Origin: an uncultured Oscillospiraceae bacterium
Lineage (GTDB): Bacteria; Bacillota; Clostridia; Oscillospirales; Oscillospiraceae
Assembly (NCBI GenBank): GCA_910588105.1
Contig: CAJUQD010000063.1
Coordinates: 1-14,121 of the forward strand
DNA length: 14,121 nt
Reading direction: 5' to 3'
Below the pieces are notes generated by a model. It had not been told where the DNA came from, made no database searches, and saw only the letters and a program-made list of their open reading frames with translations. This document shows positions 13,799 through 14,121 of this stretch, piece by piece. The first letter of the stretch is position 1, and the number at the start of each line of letters is the position of its first letter. A program made the translations under genes and the position numbers.

Positions 13799-13850
13799 CC
13801 CACAAGGATACAAAGTGAACCGGGGGCAGCAAGACAGTACGGGCCAAACG

Positions 13851-13899
13851 AAAACAGAAGCGTCAGAAAAAAGTGCTTTCTTCTGACGCTTCTGTTTTT
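13851..13899. terminator. Strong bidirectional terminator downstream of glmS
   Basis: A perfect 18-bp stem (13851-13868 with 13881-13898) has a 12-nt loop, with T5 on the plus side and T4 on the minus side. It is the first terminator met after the glmS stop, about 160 bp further on. Confidence 0.88.
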
Positions 13900-14059
13900 C
13901 TGGGGCAGAGACAGATAACTTTTTTGCAAAAGATGAGTATTCTCAAAACAAAAAAATATCCGTTATATCCATTGCATTGATTTTGAGTTGGTTGAACAGC
14001 TTTGCCCAAACAGAATCATGGGGTTTCAGCCCAATGCGTTATGGCCACTCTCCATCGGC
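13900..14059. other. AT-rich spacer between glmS and its terminator, no gene seen
   Basis: About 160 bp of much lower GC than the surrounding genes. Reading frames on both strands are short and lack ribosome sites. A GGGGCAG...AGACAG motif at 13904 resembles one at 13824 on the other side of the terminator. No function can be assigned. Confidence 0.5.
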
Positions 14060-14121
14060 CTACTCTACCGTGACGCTTTTCGCCAGATTCCTGGGCTTAT
14101 CCACGTCCAATCCCCGGGCCA
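14060..14121 (-). CDS. glmS: Glutamine--fructose-6-phosphate aminotransferase, C-terminal end
   Basis: Only the last 20 codons are in the window. Read on the minus strand they give ARGLDVDKPRNLAKSVTVE and a TAG stop, the near-invariant C-terminus of GlmS. In GlmS this tail closes over the sugar-isomerase active site. GlmS makes glucosamine-6-phosphate from fructose-6-phosphate and glutamine, the first step to UDP-GlcNAc and peptidoglycan. The rest of the gene, and any glmS ribozyme leader, lies beyond the right edge. Confidence 0.93.
   Translation of the reverse strand, partial: ARGLDVDKPRNLAKSVTVE

Noticed and set aside
13662..13847. 61-residue minus-strand ORF from a TTG
   Set aside because: Weak start and no family. 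The other minus frame (13643-13798) has a more protein-like helix and basic tail.
13659..13886. 75-residue plus-strand ORF in the right intergenic region
   Set aside because: It has a polar low-complexity sequence, runs into the terminator hairpin and has no ribosome site.

Overview
The window looks like a GC-rich gut-type member of the Firmicutes, most likely Oscillospiraceae (Flavonifractor / Lawsonibacter-like). The reasons are strong AGGAGG-type ribosome sites, a spoVB-mazG-hup-rqcP cluster, an SLH-domain surface protein, tandem half-size CHR transporters and a high-GC third-codon bias that throws up many long antisense ORFs. The taxonomic guess is inference. No rRNA, tRNA or CRISPR array is visible.

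Layout. (1) 1-1267: the 3' part of a large serine recombinase of lower GC, closed by a hairpin. This is the end of an integrated mobile element whose body lies outside the window. It abuts a short three-helix membrane ORF (1317-1568) that may be the tail of a host gene cut by the integration. (2) 1614-6982, all on the minus strand and read from 6982 downward: purine nucleoside phosphorylase, MTA/SAH/adenosine deaminase, SpoVB-like flippase, MazG, HU and RqcP. Gaps are 15, 18, 69, 88 and 55 bp, so this is plausibly one operon combining purine or SAH salvage with sporulation-envelope, nucleotide-housekeeping, chromosome and ribosome-rescue genes. (3) 6983-7421: divergent intergenic region with candidate promoters both ways and a GC-rich, imperfectly tandem-repeated leader before nadE. 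(4) 7422-10718, plus strand: glutamine-dependent NAD+ synthetase followed by two half-size CHR transporters. Between nadE and the first CHR gene lies a 136-bp structured insert, followed by a second, diverged copy of the nadE 3' end. (5) 10737-11765, minus: a sugar-transfer-type ATP-grasp protein with its own promoter. (6) 11908-13557, minus: a secreted RCC1-repeat protein with three C-terminal SLH domains. (7) 13558-14121: intergenic DNA with a strong bidirectional terminator, then the last 20 codons of glmS at the right edge.

How the genes work together. The deaminase and phosphorylase give a route from adenosine-type nucleosides through inosine-type products to hypoxanthine. SpoVB, MazG and RqcP keep the order known from Bacillus (spoVB-yabN-yabO), with HU inserted. 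The two CHR halves overlap by one base and probably form a heterodimer.

The most unusual signal is the duplicated nadE tail (9277-9338 and 9475-9536). The copies differ mainly at synonymous positions, which suggests a recombination or integration event rather than a recent slippage duplication. I did not find a complete new multi-gene system in this window.
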